From contig SWDT01000007.1 in NCBI GenBank assembly GCA_009193035.1, positions 248,001 through 312,000 of the forward strand: a stretch of 64,000 nucleotides of DNA. The letters run 5' to 3'. Origin of the DNA: Halicephalobus mephisto. Taxonomy: Eukaryota; Nematoda; Chromadorea; Rhabditida; Panagrolaimidae. Position 1 is the stretch's first letter. The number at the start of each line of letters is the position of its first letter. Positions 34,577 to 46,611 of the stretch are shown here, piece by piece. Both the position numbers and the translations under genes were made by a program. The notes below the pieces were generated by a model. It had not been told where the DNA came from. It ran no database searches and saw only the letters and a list, made by a program, of their open reading frames with translations.

Positions 34577-34859
34577 TGGAGTTTGACAAGGAATGTTTGA
34601 TCACCAAGAATGTCGCTATAAAATCAGTTTGAATAAAAATATTTCTGTTATTGTTTTCAAAAATTGACCTAAAATCTGGAATGCGATGAATCTTTCATTC
34701 TGATAAAATATTTTTAGAATTTTTGCAGAAAATAATTCCAAAGTTGTTAATCTTTATTGAAAAATTCGAACAATTCTCTTTGAGAAATTTCTTAAAAAGC
34801 ATTTATTTTTGTAATAGGGTGAATTTAAAAATTTACAAAAACATAATTAAGAAAATTTC
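34577..34859. other. AT-rich spacer
   Basis: Nothing recognised. Confidence 0.4.
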
Positions 34860-35240
34860 GAAGTTTTAGTCTCGAGTGGAAAATTTCAAAGTTTTTGGTC
34901 TTGATTGGAAAATCTTGGATTTTTTGGTTCTGAGTGGAAAATTTTGAAATTTTTAGTCTCAACTGGAAAATTTTGAAATTTTTGGTCTTAAGTGGAAAAT
35001 ATAAAAATTCTTGGTCTCAATTGGAAAATTTCGAAATTCTCGGTCTCAATTGGAAAATTTTAAAACTTTTGGTCTCAATTGGAAAATTTTGAAATTTTTG
35101 GTCTTAACTGGAAAATTTCGAATTTCTTAATCTTAACTGGAAAATTTCGAAATTCTTGGTCTCAATTGGAAAATTTTAAAACTTTTGGTCTCAACTGGAA
35201 AATTTCGAATTTCTTGGTCTTAACTGGAAAATTCTAATTT
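34860..35240. repeat. 31-bp minisatellite, TTTGGTCTCAATTGGAAAAT
   Basis: About twelve units of TTTTTGGTCTCAATTGGAAA and AATTTTGAAA. Related wording (TTTTGGTCCTAACTGGAAAA) occurs at 44.0-44.6 kb. Confidence 0.85.
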
Positions 35241-36080
35241 TTCGTCGGGACCGTTTTTCCGAATTTTGCTGCAAAAATTTTTGTCTATTTTTATAATAAT
35301 GTAATTTTAGAACCTTGTGTATTTACACAAATCCGAAATTCTGATCTTCGACCCCAACTGGAAAGTTCCGAAAATTCGCGATGAGACAATTCTGAAAAAA
35401 ATAATTGTTTTGTTATTTTTTAAAGTTGTTTTATTTTTTGTTTTCTGATATCTTTTTTGAAATCCCAACCTCTTTAATTTTTTGCTTAAAAAAGAAACTT
35501 GGATTATTTCAACACAGAAGATCCAATTTCTGTTCGGGACCACTAAGATAGATTTTTTTAAATTTTTAAACTAAAAAATTGTTTAATTGTTCAATTTTTT
35601 AATTTTCAAATTTTCGAATTGTTCAATTTTTTAATTTTTTCAAACTTTAAAATTGTCCAATTTTTTCAAACCTTAAAATTTTTTAATTTTTTCAAATTTT
35701 CGAATTGTTTAATTTTTTAATTTTTTCAAACCTTAAAATTGTCCAATTTTTTAATTTTTTCAAACCTTAAAATTACTCAATTTTTATATTTTTTCAAACT
35801 TAAAAATTTGCAATTTTTATTAATTCTAAAAATATTAAAATTAACAGAATAAAGTTTTTAAAATAAAAATAAAAAACAAATTTTTCTTGAATAAAAAAAA
35901 TAAAAAATTTTAACAAACAAATTCGAAAAAAAATTTTAATAAACAAATTCAAAAAAAAATTAAATAAATTTAAAAAATAAATTAAATAAATAAATTTTTA
36001 AAAAATTTTAATTAATGAATTTTTTAAAAATTTTAATTAATAAATTTAAAAAATAAATTCGAAAAATTATTAAAATATTC
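35241..36080. repeat. AT-rich low-complexity region
   Basis: 35570-35820 has 30-40 bp units of TTTTTTCAAACCTTAAAATT. The rest is A/T runs. Confidence 0.6.
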
Positions 36081-36370
36081 GCGAATCGAAATTTCGACAT
36101 TTTTGGATTGGGTTAAACACAAGCTTTTGATCTTTAAAATCATCATTTGTCACGAACATGAATTAACATGACGCGAAGTTTATCGACCATTTTTGTTCTT
36201 GAATATTTTCATCATCGTTATCAGTGACGACAGCGGGGATGGCCCTGGTCTCTGCAAATTGTCCCAGTCTTTGTTGACTTTTGGATTCGTAATGTTTCTA
36301 AAACGGGTTTCATTTTCCTTATTTGTCCTTTACAATCTCAGAGTCACCATTTATTATTTCTAAAATTTCG
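36081..36370. other. GC-richer island, possible exon relic (- strand)
   Basis: The - strand carries QRLGQFAETRAIPAVVTDN followed by DDENIQEQKWSINFASC and a stop (about 36290-36165). Other frames are also partly open and no convincing splice site was found. Confidence 0.25.
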
Positions 36371-37215
36371 AGAAATTCTACCGTAATTTAAAAAAATTTA
36401 AATTAAAAAAAATAAAAAAAAATTTAAAAAATTTAAATTTAAAAATAAAAGTAAAAAAAATTTTAAATTTAATTTTAAAAAAATAAGAAATTTTAATTAA
36501 AAAAATTAAATTTTAAAAGGAAAAAAAATTTTAATTTAAAAAAATTAAATTTTAAAAAGTTAAAAAAATAAAAAATTTCTTTTTAAATTGATTATTGTAA
36601 AAGTTGTAAATGGGTGGTGTTGTGGAATTTTCTTGGGATCAATTTTTGGAATTTTAAAAAAATTTTAAATTTTAAATTATTTAATTTTTATTTGATTTCG
36701 AAATTTTTGGGATTTTTGGACTTTTCAGAATAGGCATTGGATTCTGATTGCTTTTGTGGAATTTGAGAATTTTTCAAAATAATTTTAGAAATTTTTATAA
36801 TTTTTAAATTTTCCAAAATCCTCTTGCTAGATTCTGAAGACTTGTGAAATTTCAAAAATTTGCATGAACTTCTAAAAACTTCCAAAAACTTCTGAAATTT
36901 TTTAATTTGTCTGAATTTCACTGAATTTTGAAAATTTTCATAAACTTCTAAAAATCCTAAAAATTTCAGAAATTTTTTAATTTGTCTGAATTTCACTGAA
37001 TTTTGAAAATTTTCATAACCTTCTTCAAAATTCTAAAATTTTAAAAATTTCTATATAATTTTTAAATTTTTCAAAATTCACTGAATTTTGAAAATTTGTG
37101 AAATTGGAAAATTTCATAATTTTTTTAGAATTCTAGATCTTTCAAAATTTTCCAAACTTCTTCGTGAATTTTAAATTTTTTCGAAAATATTTAAATTTTT
37201 TTTTAGTTTTTTATT
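36371..37215. repeat. A/T-rich degenerate repeats
   Basis: 36680-37210 contains a near-duplicate of about 110 bp (TTTGTCTGAATTTCACTGAA at 36907 and 36983). The - strand open frame here is repeat-derived. Confidence 0.6.
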
Positions 37216-37220
37216 TTCAG

Positions 37221-37262
37221 AATTTTTGAAAACGAAATTTTACAAAATGGAAGCCCTATACG
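37221..37262 (+). other. Possible first exon after a trans-splice-like acceptor
   Basis: TTTTATTTTCAG (ends 37220) is followed by a 26-bp leader, ATG, GAA GCC CTA TAC and G|GTAAATTC (donor at 37263). The layout suits a trans-spliced nematode first exon, but I could not find the second exon with confidence. Confidence 0.2.
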
Positions 37263-37449
37263 GTAAATTCAGAATTCTGAACACCAATGTTTAAATTTCT
37301 GTCAAAAGACCAAAAATGATAAAATTCTTGCTCGAAAAAATTTTTTGTTCTTAAACAATCAATTTCGGTCAATCACGAGATTTCGACGGGTTCAGAGCCC
37401 TGTCTTTGACGAAAAATCTAACATCGTTAAAAATTACAAAAACCAGGCA

Positions 37450-38000
37450 AATTCGATAATTTTCGGGATTTTTGTTTTTATAAAAAAAGAAAAACAAAAA
37501 ATCATATTATTAAACTAAAAATAAAAAATTTAAAAATTTAAATTATAAAAATAAAAAATAACAAAATTTAAATTATAAAAAAATTAAAAAAATTAAAAAA
37601 TAAAATCATAAAAAATAACAAAATTTAAATTATAAAAAAATTGAAAAATTATGAAAAATAAAAAGTTAAAAAATTAAATTATAAAAAATAAAAAAATTTA
37701 AATTTTAGAAATTCATGTTTAAATTTTTAGGAAATATTATTTATTTTAATTTTTATATTTTTTAAAATTTAAATTTCATACTTTTTTAATTTTTATATTT
37801 TTTAAATTTAAATTTCTCGAATTTTTTGGAAATATTATTTATTTTAAATTTTATATTTTTTAAAATTTAAATTTCATACTTTTTTAATTTTTATATTTTT
37901 TTAAACTTAAATTTCATAATTTTAAAAATTTTTAATTTTTATATTTTTTAAAATTTAAATTTCTCGAATTTTTTGGAAATATTATTTATTTTAATTTTTA
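37450..38000. repeat. Pure A/T low-complexity tract
   Basis: AAATTTAAATTATAAAAAAA-type units and their inverse TTTTTTAAAATTTAAATTTC. Confidence 0.75.
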
Positions 38001-38120
38001 TAATAGTATGGTTTGATCTTGACGTAAGCTTCTTTATTGATGTGGACAAAGTTATGTTTTTTGAAGTTGTGCTTTCTTTTCCACACAAGGCAAATAGTGA
38101 CCCTTTGACCAGCCACAAAT
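38001..38120 (-). other. Lysine-rich coding-like island A
   Basis: The - strand reads GQRVTICLVWKRKHNFKK, then HNFVHINKEAYVKIKPYY before a stop. Its final part aligns in frame with island B at 38691-38783 (FIxNK ... KIK). It is surrounded by A/T filler. Confidence 0.25.
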
Positions 38121-38680
38121 CAATTTTATTTGAAAAATAAAAATTCTTAAAAAATATTCAAATTTATTTTTAAAATTTTTCATTTAAAAAATTGCTTTTT
38201 CAGAAATTCCATAATTTTTTAAAATTTAAAGTTGTATTTAAAAAATTTTATTTTTTGAAATTTAAAATTTTCTATTTTTTTTTAAATTTTATATTTTTTT
38301 AAAAATTAAAAATGTAGTATTTTGCTTAAAAATTTTTTTATTTTTTTCAAATTTAAATTTTTACATTTTTTTATTTTTTTCAAATTAAAAAATTTAGTAT
38401 TTTGTTTAAGAATTTTTACATTTTTTTATTTTTTTTAAATTTAAATTTTGTATTTTTCCTTAAATTTAAAATTTTTTACTTTTCTAAAATTTAATTTTTT
38501 TTTATTTTTCAAAAATTTAAAATTTAAAGTTTTTTAAATTTTGTATTTTTCCTTAAATTTAAATTTTTTACTTTTCTGAAATTTAAAATTTTTTAATTTT
38601 TCTAAAATTTAAAATTTAAATTTTTTAATTTTTCAAAAATTTAAAATTTTTTAATTTTTTTAAATTTTGTATTTTGTTTT
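38121..38680. repeat. A/T low-complexity tract
   Basis: TTTTTTAAATTTAAAATTTT variants; no gene. Confidence 0.75.
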
Positions 38681-38690
38681 TTGATCTTAC

Positions 38691-38783
38691 GTTTATTGAT
38701 GAATTTGCGATTTTTACACAATTTGAAGTACAGGAAGTTTAAAAAAATTCTTTGATCGAGAAAATTGATTTCGTTTAAATGCC
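38691..38783 (-). other. Lysine-rich candidate exon (island B)
   Basis: Bounded by a good acceptor (TTTGCACTTAG, exon from 38783) and donor (C|GTAAGATC, exon to 38691). It is 93 nt, phase 1 at both ends and open throughout; it contains LNEINFLDQRIFLNFLYF and ends KNRKFINK. Symmetric phase and clean boundaries favour a real exon, but no partner exons are identified. Confidence 0.3.
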
Positions 38784-38949
38784 CTAAGTGCAAACAAATT
38801 AAAAAATTTCATCAGAAATTGAAGTCATCGAAGTTTTGAACAGAAACCGATCACAACGCAGCCCTTTAGATTAGAGATTGAGTGCCTCAGGCGTCATTCT
38901 TAGTTTTGTATAAAAACCCCGAATTTTTTCACATTTATCGTAACTTGAA

Positions 38950-39480
38950 TCAAATGGAAATTTTTTAATTTTTTGGAAACTTCTGGAAATTAAAGTTCTT
39001 TGAAAAATTCCGGAATCTAGTGGGAAATATTTGGAATTTTATGACTTTTTGCAGCTTATAAAAATTTCGAGAATTTTCCAGAATTTAGTCGAAGATGTTT
39101 GGAATTTTATATAACTTTTTGAAACCCATGGAAATTTCGAAAACTTTTCAGAATCTAGTGGGAAATATTTGGAATTTCATGACTTTTTGGAGCTTATAAA
39201 AATTTAGAGAATCTTCTAGAATCTAGTCGAAGATGTTTGAAATTTTATATGACTTTCTGGAAGCTTTCTGAAGCTTATAAAAATTTCGAGAATCTTCTAG
39301 AATCTAGTCGAAGATGTTTGAAATTTTATGACTTTCTGAAGCTCATAAAATTTTCGAAAATTTTTAAATTTTCAGAATTTCATAAAAAGTCCTCAGAATC
39401 TCATTGAACTCTGTTTGAATTTTTAGAATTTTCGAAATTTTTAAAATATTGTAGAATTTTTAGAATTTAATGGAAATTTT
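38950..39480. repeat. About 60-bp tandem repeat, six copies
   Basis: GAATCTAGTGGGAAATATTT, GGAATTTTATGACTTTTTG and AGCTTATAAAAATTTCGAGA recur in order. Confidence 0.75.
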
Positions 39481-39849
39481 CGAAATTTCTCAAAAACCTT
39501 GTCAAAATGATTTTTTGTTTCCTATTTGTAACTTGGAATATCATTGGTAATTCCATGACGGAAATTGCATCAAAAAATTCTTATTTTCGTCTTAAATCTG
39601 AAATCGGATCTTAAATTTCATAAAAAATGCCAGAATTCACGCATTTTCTTCCACTTCCATTTAGGTCCTTATTTACTCAAGTTTGAAGTTCTCTTGCCGG
39701 CGTTTTTTCCGGATTTTTAATAAACCAACACCATTAAGATTGTTTGGATTATGGTTCTGTTTTGATCCAGACAAACTTGGAACGCCTCGGGGACTCCTTC
39801 ATGTTCTAGATTTAAGATGTCTGTCTTCCGTTTTATCAAAGTAGAATTT
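39481..39849. other. Unique spacer with a GC-richer patch
   Basis: 39690-39830 is less AT-rich. Its end (CTTCCGTTTTATCAAAGTAG) is the leader that precedes AAGTTGA-type satellites at three loci. No gene assigned. Confidence 0.35.
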
Positions 39850-40345
39850 AAAATAAAAATTGACCGTCAGAATTCATCATCAAAATTTGACTTTGAAGTT
39901 GACTATAAAAATTTAAAATCGAAGTTGATTGTCAAACTTTAACTTCAAAATTTGAGGTTGAAGTTGATTATCAAAGTTGAATATTAAAATTTGACTTTGA
40001 AGTTGACTATAAAAATTCGAAATCGAAGTTGATTGTCAGTTTGAGGTTAAACTTCGACATCAAAGTTGAGTATTAAAATTTGAGGTCTAAGTTTAACTTC
40101 AAAATTTGAGGTTGAAGTTAACTATCAAAGTTGAATATTAAAATTTAACTTTGATAGTGAATTTTGATTTTAAATTTTGACGTCGGATTTTAACAACGAA
40201 CTTTTACCTCAAATTTCGAAGTTAAACTTTGACAATCTACTTCGATTTCAAATTTTAAAGTTAAACTTCAAAGTTGAGTATTAAAATTTGACTTCGAAGT
40301 TTAACAACGAACTTCGACCTCAAATTTTGACTTTAAAAATTAATT
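39850..40345. repeat. AAGTTGA/TCAAAGTT satellite
   Basis: Degenerate units such as AAATTTGACTTTGAAGTTGA and TTAACTTCAAAATTTGAGGT, the same family as at 12.1 and 32.1 kb. Confidence 0.75.
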
Positions 40346-41060
40346 CTCATCTGAAAAAAAAGATTTTTTTATTATTTTTAAATTTTCGCTTTAGGAATTT
40401 AATTTTAAAAAAAAATTAATTCTCATCTGAAAAAAAAAGATTTTTTATAATTTTAAATTTTCGCTTTAGGAATTTAATTTTTTTTAAAATTAATTCTCAT
40501 CTGAAAAAAAAAGATTTTTTTATTATTTTTAAATTTTTGCTTTAGAAATTTAATTTTTTAAAATTAATTCTCATCTGAAAAAAAAAGATTTTTTATAATT
40601 TCAAATTTTTGCTTTAGAAATTTAATTTTTTTTAAATTAATTTTTCAAAGAAACTTGATTCTTATCTGGAAAAAAATGTTTTTGCAGTCTTCCAGTTTTC
40701 GCTGTAGGAGTTTAATTTTTTTCTGAAGTTTGCTTTTGAGAAACTTGACCCTTATCTGACAACAAAGGAAATTACAGTAGTTTCGAAGACCTTCGTTGTG
40801 GAAGTTGGTTTTTGTGAAAAAATTTGATTTAAAAATAATACAAATTTTTAATTTTCAAATTTTCCATGATCAAATTTGGTTTTTTTTTTAGTTTTTTTTT
40901 GACACAAATTTGATTATCATTTGAAAACAAAAAAATTACGATAATTGTTGACTTTTTTGTGATGAGAGATGATTTAATTTCTTTTTACTTTATTGTTCAA
41001 ATTTCCATTTTCATCTAAAAAGAATAAATTTATTGGAGTCTGGAGTTCTTCGTTGTACAA
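40346..41060. repeat. About 72-bp tandem repeat decaying rightward
   Basis: AATTAATTCTCATCTGAAAA then AATTTTCGCTTTAGGAATTT: four clean copies to 40640, degenerate to about 41060. Confidence 0.75.
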
Positions 41061-41084
41061 GTTGATTTTTATTTTTTTAGAATA

Positions 41085-41480
41085 GTTCTACTATTGTCTG
41101 AAAAAAGAAAAACTACCGTAATTTTCAGATTTTTCATTGTGAAAATTGATTTCTATTCTTAAATTCCTTCTTAAATAATTCTACTGTTGTCTGAAAAAAG
41201 AAAAACTACCGTAATTTTCAGATTTTTCGTTATGAGAATTGACTTCCATTCTTAGATTCCTTCTTAAATAGTTCTAATGTCGACTGAAAAAATAAAAATT
41301 ACCGTAATTTTCAGATTTTTCGTTATGAGAGTTGACTTCCATTCTTAAATTCCTTCTTAAATAATTCTACTGTCGACTGAAAAAATAAAAACTACCGTAA
41401 TTTCCAACTTTTTCGCAATAAAAGTTGACTTTCATTCTCAAGTTCCTTTTTTAAAAATTCCTACTCTTTCCAGAAAAATA
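41085..41480. repeat. About 90-bp tandem repeat, four copies
   Basis: AAAAACTACCGTAATTTTCA, GATTTTTCGTTATGAGAATT and TTCTTAAATAATTCTACTGT recur in order. Confidence 0.8.
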
Positions 41481-41719
41481 GAAATTACCATAATGTTCAA
41501 ATTTTTGTTAGAAAAGTTAGCTTTTTGTTCTTGAACATCTCAATAAAGGTGCGTTTGGGCGTCATTGTTTGCAAATACCATAATTTTGTTGTAATTTTAT
41601 TGTTCCTTATGATGCATGAGGATTGACGACATAGATTTTTAAACTTTTGTGGGTGGATTCAATTTTTCAAATAAAAAGAAAAAATTCTAAAATTATTTCT
41701 GCAAAAATTATTTTTATTT

Positions 41720-42324
41720 AAATTTGTGGGTATAATTTTTATATCGAAATATCTGCCAGAATGTTGCGCGCAATATGCGGATTATTTTTTTATTTTTATT
41801 TTTTAAAATATTGCATGCAATGTGCGAATTAATTTTTATTTTTTAAAGTATTACATGCAACCTGCGGATTTATTTTCTAAAATACTGCATGCAATATACA
41901 TATTTAATTTTGATTTCGAAATGATAAACATCAATATAGAAATTTACGAATTTTCCATAATGTTGCACGCAAAGTGCAAATTTGACTCTGATTTCGAAAT
42001 CATGAACATTAATTCAGAAATGTCTGTTAATTTTCCATAATGTTGCATGCAACCTGCAAATTCGACTCTGATTTCGAAATCATGAACATTAATTCAGAAA
42101 TGTTTGTTAATTTTCCATAATATTGCATGCAACCTGCAGATTTGACTTTGATTTCGAAATCATGAACATTAATTCAGAAATGTCTGTTAATTTTCCATAA
42201 TGTTGCATGCAACCTGCAAATTTGGCTTTTACTTTTTTTCCGATGTTGATCTGTCTGCCATAATGTTGCATGCAAAGTGCAAATTTGATTTTTGATATCG
42301 ATCTCTTTATTTATCTCGGCACAG
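41720..42324. repeat. TTGCATGCAA-palindrome tandem array, about nine units
   Basis: Units from 33 to 80 bp with cores TTGCGCGCAATATGC, TTGCATGCAACCTGC and TTGCACGCAAAGTGC. The last four have an 80-bp period with GAACATTAATTCAGAAATGT. The right end reversed, CTGTGCCGAGATAAATAAAG, is the family terminus. Confidence 0.75.
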
Positions 42325-42560
42325 TTTACAGTATCTATAATCTCTTTGTTTCTTTTTGATTTTTTTATCTGGACGTGTTATGGAGTACTAATGCCCACAA
42401 CGAACAAACTATCAACCGCTTTTTGTCACCAAAACCTTTTTTTTCAGAATTTCCTTTTTAATTTTGTTTTCATTGCCTATTTTCGATTATCAAACTTTTC
42501 CGATTTCGTCATCGAAAAAATCTGATTATTCTCGTTATAAAAATTACGAAATTTATTTTT
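42325..42560. other. Short unique spacer
   Basis: An open frame on the + strand (42292-42525) overlaps the element end and lacks support. Confidence 0.3.
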
Positions 42561-43990
42561 TTTAAAACCGAATTTTATAAATTTTCGAACTTTTGTAAGA
42601 TACTGTAGACGATTTTTGAAGTTTTTTTGGACTTGGAAAATTTTGAAAATTTTAAAAATTCTGAAAATTTTAAAAATTTGGAAAAATTCTGAAAATTTTA
42701 AAAATTTAAAAAATTTACATTGTAAAAAATTTCATCAGCAATTATTTCTATTTTTATAACAATTTGATCATGAGCAAAGTTGTCGATTTTTCAAACTCTT
42801 TTAACTCGAATTTTTTAATTTTGTTCGAATTTAAATTTTTTAATTTTCCGAATTTTATAGTTTAGTTTAAATTTGAATTTTTTAAATTTCAAATTTAAAT
42901 TTTTTTGATTTTTCGAATTTTATAATTTAGTTTAAATTTTAATTTTCAAATTTAAATTTTTTTAATTTTTCGAATTTTACAATTTAGTTTAAATTTAAAT
43001 TTTCAAATTTAAATTTTTTTGATTTTTCGAATTTTACAATTTAGTTTAAATTTAAATTTTTTTAATTTTTCGAATTTTATGATTTAGTTTGAATTTGAAT
43101 TTTCAAATTTTCAAATTTTATGATTTAATTCAAAATTCGATTTAAAAGTTCGAAATAGACAGCTTTGATCATGAGGGATATCCTACTTTTTAAAGAAGAT
43201 TATGTATGACATAGAATTGAGAAAATATTCTTTGAGCATAGGAGTTCCGTTTTTGGAAATAATCCTGGCTTGATCAGATTTATGTAGTTTTGACTTTGTC
43301 TTTTGTTATCTCCGAAAAAATTAAGAATCAAAAATAATTTTTCTAAAAAAATTGATCAAAAAAAACCTTTGAACTTTGAAAATGGCCTGTTTGACCTACT
43401 AAGTACTACTTTACTGTCATTTTGTTCTTTGTCCAGAAAATAATTCAAAAAAAATCTTTTTTTTTTGGAAAATTTTTATTGTTGCATTTTTTGCAAAAAT
43501 TTTGAGTTATTTACAACCACTTTTATTTTTTTTTAATTTTAAACATTAAAAATTTTTTTTATTTTTTTTAAATTTTAAAATTTTTCTTATTTTAAAATTT
43601 TTTTTTATTTTTTTTTAAATTTTAAAATTTTTCTTATTTTAAAATTTTAAAATTTTTTTTTATTTTTTTAAATTTTTGAATTTTAAAATTTTTCTTATTT
43701 TTTTTAATTAAAAAATTTTTTTTTTTTAAATTTTTTAATAATTTTTTTCGAAAAATTAAAGTTTGTTTTTTCCAAAATCCAAATCTGTTTTTGTTTACTT
43801 TTTTAAATTTTAAAGTTCTCGCGAAATCCGTGTTTTTAAAAACTCTTAAAATTTAAAAATCTTTAAAAACATTCATTTTTAAAATTGTTTAAACTATTAT
43901 GATTTTAAAATTTTCCTAAAATATAGTGTTTCAATTAAATTATAAAAATTTTAGCATTTTAAATATTTCTTATTTTCAAAAATATTTAAT
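42561..43990. repeat. AT-rich repeats and low-complexity DNA
   Basis: 42780-43140 has about 60-bp units (TTTTTCGAATTTTACAATTT, AGTTTAAATTTAAATTTT). 43500-43990 is T/A runs. 43150-43440 is unique with no gene seen. Confidence 0.65.
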
Positions 43991-43994
43991 AATT

Positions 43995-44580
43995 TTTAAT
44001 TTCAATCATTTTTGGTCCTAACTGGAAAACTTTAAAAATTCGCGTCAGGACCATTTTTGTGAATTTTCAATATATGAATTTATTTCTCGTATTACTGTAA
44101 TTCTACAACTTTCCAGAACCATATGAACACCAATTTCAATCACTTTTGGTCCTAACTGGAAAACTTAAAAATTCGCGTCAGGACCATTTTTGTGAATTTT
44201 CAATATATGCATTTATTTCTCGTATTACTGTAATTCTACAACTTTCCAGAACCATATGAACACCAATTTCAATCACTTTTGGTCCTAACTGGAAAACTTA
44301 AAAATTCGCGTCAGGACCATTTTTGTGAATTTTCAATATATGGATTTATTTCTCGTATTACCGTAGTCCTACAACTTCCCAGAACCATACGAACATCAAT
44401 TTCAATTATTTTTGGTCCTGACTGGAAAACTTAAAATCGCGTCAAGACCATTTTTTCGAAAATTTGATTATTAAAATTTATTTTTTTATGTTGCCGTAAT
44501 TCTAGGACTTTCTATAATTACATAAATTCAAAATCCCGAAATTCCTGGTCCCGACTGGAAAATTCCCCTAATTCGCGTCG
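43995..44580. repeat. About 130-bp tandem repeat, four copies
   Basis: TTTTGGTCCTAACTGGAAAA, TTCGCGTCAGGACCATTTTT, TTATTTCTCGTATTACTGTA and CCAGAACCATATGAACACCA recur in order. It stops about 160 bp upstream of the first flr-2 ATG. Confidence 0.85.
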
Positions 44581-44871
44581 AGATATTTTTTTCTAATTTT
44601 ATTATTTAAATTTTTTCAACATTTTTATTTTTTATTTATTTAAAAAAATAATTTTTCAGGTGTTCTAATCTCTACAAAACAACAAATACAAAATACTGTA
44701 TTACTGTATTACTGTAGCACTTCAGATTTTTCACTAAAAATGAAACCTCCTAATTTATTTTTTTCGAAAAATTCAATTTTTCATCAAACTTCATTATCTA
44801 CAGTGCAAAGACCGTCATTTTCATTTATTTCCGGGATCTCAGCTCTCTTCGGCCAAATAAGGACAGCTTTA

Positions 44872-46129
44872 ATGTTTCGAAACACTTTTTTACTTTTTTT
44901 GAGTTTATCGTTGCTGATCTCGACGGGTGAATGCGGCACATTAAAGCCGACTTGTAGAGTTGTCGGTAAGTTTTAAAAATCTCTAAATCCCAAAATCAAA
45001 ATGAATATAAAAATTAATTTAAAATATAAAAAATTGTCCCACCATGAAATTCCTAAATTTCTTAAAATTATTTTTAATAATTATAAAAATTTTAAAATAA
45101 AAATTAATTTAAAATATAAAAAATTTTCTCACCACAAAATTCCTAAATTTCTTAAAATTATTTTTAATAATTATAAAAATTTTAAAATTAAAATTAATTT
45201 AAAATATAAAAAATTCTCCCACCACGAAATTCCTAAATTTCTTAAAATTATTAATTTTCGATTATTTTAAAAATTTCAGAAATTTGAATTTCATAAAAAT
45301 AAAAATTTTCCATAACTCTAAATTTAAAACGTTTTTAGAAAATTCGTGTCGAGACAATTTCGCAAAAAAATTATTTTAAATTTTCGCAAAATTCGAATTT
45401 TTATTGACCTTTGAACTGAAAATTACTATTTTCATCCAAAAACTGAAAAATAGACAAAAATAGAAAAAGTAAAACGATACTTATGTTTTTCAAAAAGATT
45501 TTTAAAAAGTCTAAAATATATTTAAAAAGGTTTTAAAAAAATTCAAAATATATTTAAAAAGGTTTTTAAAAATCCAAAATATATTTAAAAAGATTTTTTA
45601 AAAATCTAAAATGTATTTAAAAGAATTTTTTAAAATCTAAAATGTATTTTAAAAAATCTTAAAGAAATCCAAAATTCACTCAAAAGGATTTTTAAAATTC
45701 AAAATATATTTAAAAAGGTTTTAAAAAAATTCAAAATATATTTGAAAAGGTTTTTAAAAATCTAAAATATATTTAAAGGAATTTTTAAAAATCTAAAATG
45801 TATTTAAAAAGATCTTAAAGAAATCCAAAATATATTTTAAAGGATCTAAGTCCTTGATTTACTTTCTTCCAGGACACGAGGAACTGGTGGACGTGGCGGA
45901 GTGTGATCTCGTGGTGGTGAAAGTCAACAAATGCCAAGGATACTGTACTTCGTTCTCGTTTTTCCATCCAATCGACGATGAAAAAATCACAGTACTGGCC
46001 AAATGCTGTAGGATGACAGAAGTGAAGAAAGTTACTGTCAATCTGACGTGCAAAGGAGGGAATAGGGAAGTCGTGATTCCTTCGGCCGTGGAATGTAGCT
46101 GCTTCGATTGCGGCATTGACCGGTTATGA
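44872..46129 (+). CDS. flr-2: Glycoprotein hormone alpha-like subunit (GPA2/thyrostimulin alpha)
   Basis: Exons 44872-44965 and 45873-46129, phase-1 junction, 116 residues. MFRNTFLLFLSLSLLISTGECG is a signal peptide; an upstream in-frame ATG at 44740 would add 44 residues and bury the signal, so I chose 44872. The mature chain has ten cysteines in cystine-knot order: TCRVVG, AEC, the ring CQGYC, KCC, LTC and ECSCFDC, with FSFFHP and SAVECSC as in GPA2. C. elegans FLR-2 is this subunit: a secreted, neuron-derived hormone acting through the glycoprotein-hormone receptor FSHR-1 to tune intestinal physiology and growth, normally paired with a GPB5-like beta subunit (none seen here). The 907-bp intron carries two satellites. 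AATAAA signals lie about 85-100 bp after the stop. Confidence 0.9.
45001..45260. repeat. 87-bp tandem repeat in the flr-2 intron, three copies
   Basis: AAAATTAATTTAAAATATAA then CACGAAATTCCTAAATTTCT repeats three times. The 87-bp period keeps one frame open for 89 codons, which I regard as an artefact. Confidence 0.85.
45480..45850. repeat. 31-bp minisatellite in the flr-2 intron
   Basis: AAAATATATTTAAAAAGGTT then TTTAAAAATCC, about eleven copies, ending just before the exon-2 acceptor. Confidence 0.8.
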
Positions 46130-46335
46130 CCCGTTTACTAGCTGTTACTTTCGAAATATTCATGATCTCACCAATTGTGGTCCACGATAGCATAATCATT
46201 GTTTATGGCAAATAATAAAACGACAATAAAACTCCAATTGTCGAATTTTTGATCAATAACACAATCGGGTGAATTAGTTGTTGAATATTGATGGATTAAC
46301 GTCACGTAGTAATTCACCGCGCTTGAGTTAAAATA

Positions 46336-46611
46336 CAATCGAACTTGGATATAAGGTACCCCTCGGAATCAGGCAAAGCATATCTTACAACAAAGGATAT
46401 ATCATAGTGGGGGTATCTGATATCCAAGTTCTATTGTACAGTCGAATTTGGATATAAGATACTCTCTTGGAACGGGGCAAAGCGTATGTTATAAGAAAGG
46501 ATATATCATAGCAGGGGTAAATTTGAAGATAGACTAACCAAACCCACTCACACCGTATGCTATAACCCGAAATATCTTATACCGGGGATATCTTATATCC
46601 ACGCTCTGCTG
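46336..46611. mobile_element. Two abutting MITEs, CAGTAGAACTTGGATATAAG family
   Basis: First copy 46336-46436 (about 100 bp, internally deleted), one TA, then second copy 46439-46611 (173 bp). This is the second shared-TA pair in the window. Confidence 0.85.

Noticed and set aside
17222..38910. 13-mer ATGACGCCTGAGG found at 17222 (+) and about 38905 (-)
   Set aside because: Two copies only, with dissimilar flanks. It may be chance or two cryptic CCTCAG splice acceptors, which is not enough to call an element.
44740..44871. Upstream in-frame ATG for flr-2
   Set aside because: It adds 44 residues before an otherwise well-formed signal peptide. The second ATG gives the length expected for GPA2 subunits.
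45001..45270. 89-codon frame just after flr-2 exon 1
   Set aside because: 87-bp intronic tandem repeat. It starts after a canonical donor and the real exon 2 is at 45873.
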